The notes beneath the pieces are model-generated. The model was not told the origin of the DNA. It made no database searches and saw only the letters and a program-made list of their open reading frames with translations. A stretch of DNA of 13,149 nt, from assembly GCA_026392775.1 (NCBI GenBank), contig JAPLBK010000039.1, positions 1 through 13,149 of the forward strand, in the 5' to 3' direction. The translations under genes and the position numbers were made by a program. The first letter of the stretch is position 1; each line of letters opens with the position of its first letter. Origin of the DNA: Actinomycetota bacterium. GTDB taxonomy: Bacteria > Actinomycetota > Actinomycetes > Nanopelagicales > Nanopelagicaceae. Shown one piece after another: positions 13,112 to 13,149 of this stretch.

Positions 13112-13149
13112 TTAGATTGTGCAGGGGCAATCTTGTCATGAATTATTGC

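Noticed and set aside
13114..13133. AGATTG/CAATCT hairpin upstream of the tRNA as a terminator or operator
   Set aside because: Six pairs around an eight-base loop at the window edge, no T-run, and no visible partner gene; likely chance.
1..13149. Mobile elements, CRISPR arrays, toxin-antitoxin, phage-defence or biosynthetic cluster genes
   Set aside because: No transposase, integrase, direct-repeat array, or defence-type domain was found; the window is conserved core genome, and the tRNA-Arg shows no attachment-site duplication within it.

Overview
The window looks like the chromosome of a streamlined actinobacterium. By eye the G+C is in the mid-40s percent, intergenic gaps are tiny, and several start codons sit 6-8 bases after a TANNNT hexamer, the pattern expected of leaderless transcripts. 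The gene set (SepX/GlpR membrane protein, MoeA/gephyrin-like Glp, actinobacterial PMT mannosyltransferase, FmdB zinc ribbon, fused CopD-CtaG, MMPL transporter) is typically actinobacterial. Low G+C plus compactness suggests a freshwater Nanopelagicales (acI)-like lineage. That placement is inference; the phylum is much firmer.

Layout: (1) 1-2634, minus strand: a translation/maintenance operon rsmI > metG > tatD. rsmI and metG overlap by 4 bases and tatD starts 5 bases after metG; tatD runs off the left edge. (2) 2686-3960, plus: the protein O-mannosyltransferase pmt, divergent from rsmI. (3) 3961-6284, minus: moeA-like glp > rimJ-like acetyltransferase > sepX/glpR, a probable cell-division module. 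(4) 6353-6901, plus: 5-formyltetrahydrofolate cyclo-ligase, divergent from glp. (5) 6891-10410, minus: copC-like > copD-ctaG fusion > acyl-CoA dehydrogenase, joined by ATGA and TAATG stop/start overlaps. (6) 10525-10773, plus: FmdB-type zinc ribbon, convergent with a 38-residue small gene at 10770-10886 (minus). (7) 10919-13027, plus: an MMPL/RND transporter. (8) 13039-13111, minus: tRNA-Arg(CCT). No gene-free stretch exceeds 300 bases, and there is no mobile element, CRISPR array or prophage signal.

Gene order broadly follows a conserved actinobacterial neighbourhood. From memory, Mycobacterium tuberculosis has FTHF ligase, galU, moeA1, rimJ, a sepX homologue, pmt, rsmI, metS and tatD in the same region. 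galU is missing here, and the copper/ACAD operon lies between the FTHF ligase and fmdB.

The most interesting result concerns the MoeA homologue. It lacks the whole MoeA domain II and has lost the active-site signatures, while keeping the MogA-like and C-terminal domains and its place beside rimJ and sepX/glpR. This looks like a minimal gephyrin-like division protein (Glp) no longer able to make molybdenum cofactor. A second is a CopC-domain protein with no histidine at all, so it cannot bind copper in the known way although it is coupled to a histidine-rich CopD-CtaG partner. A third is the 38-residue gene with its own well-placed leaderless promoter.
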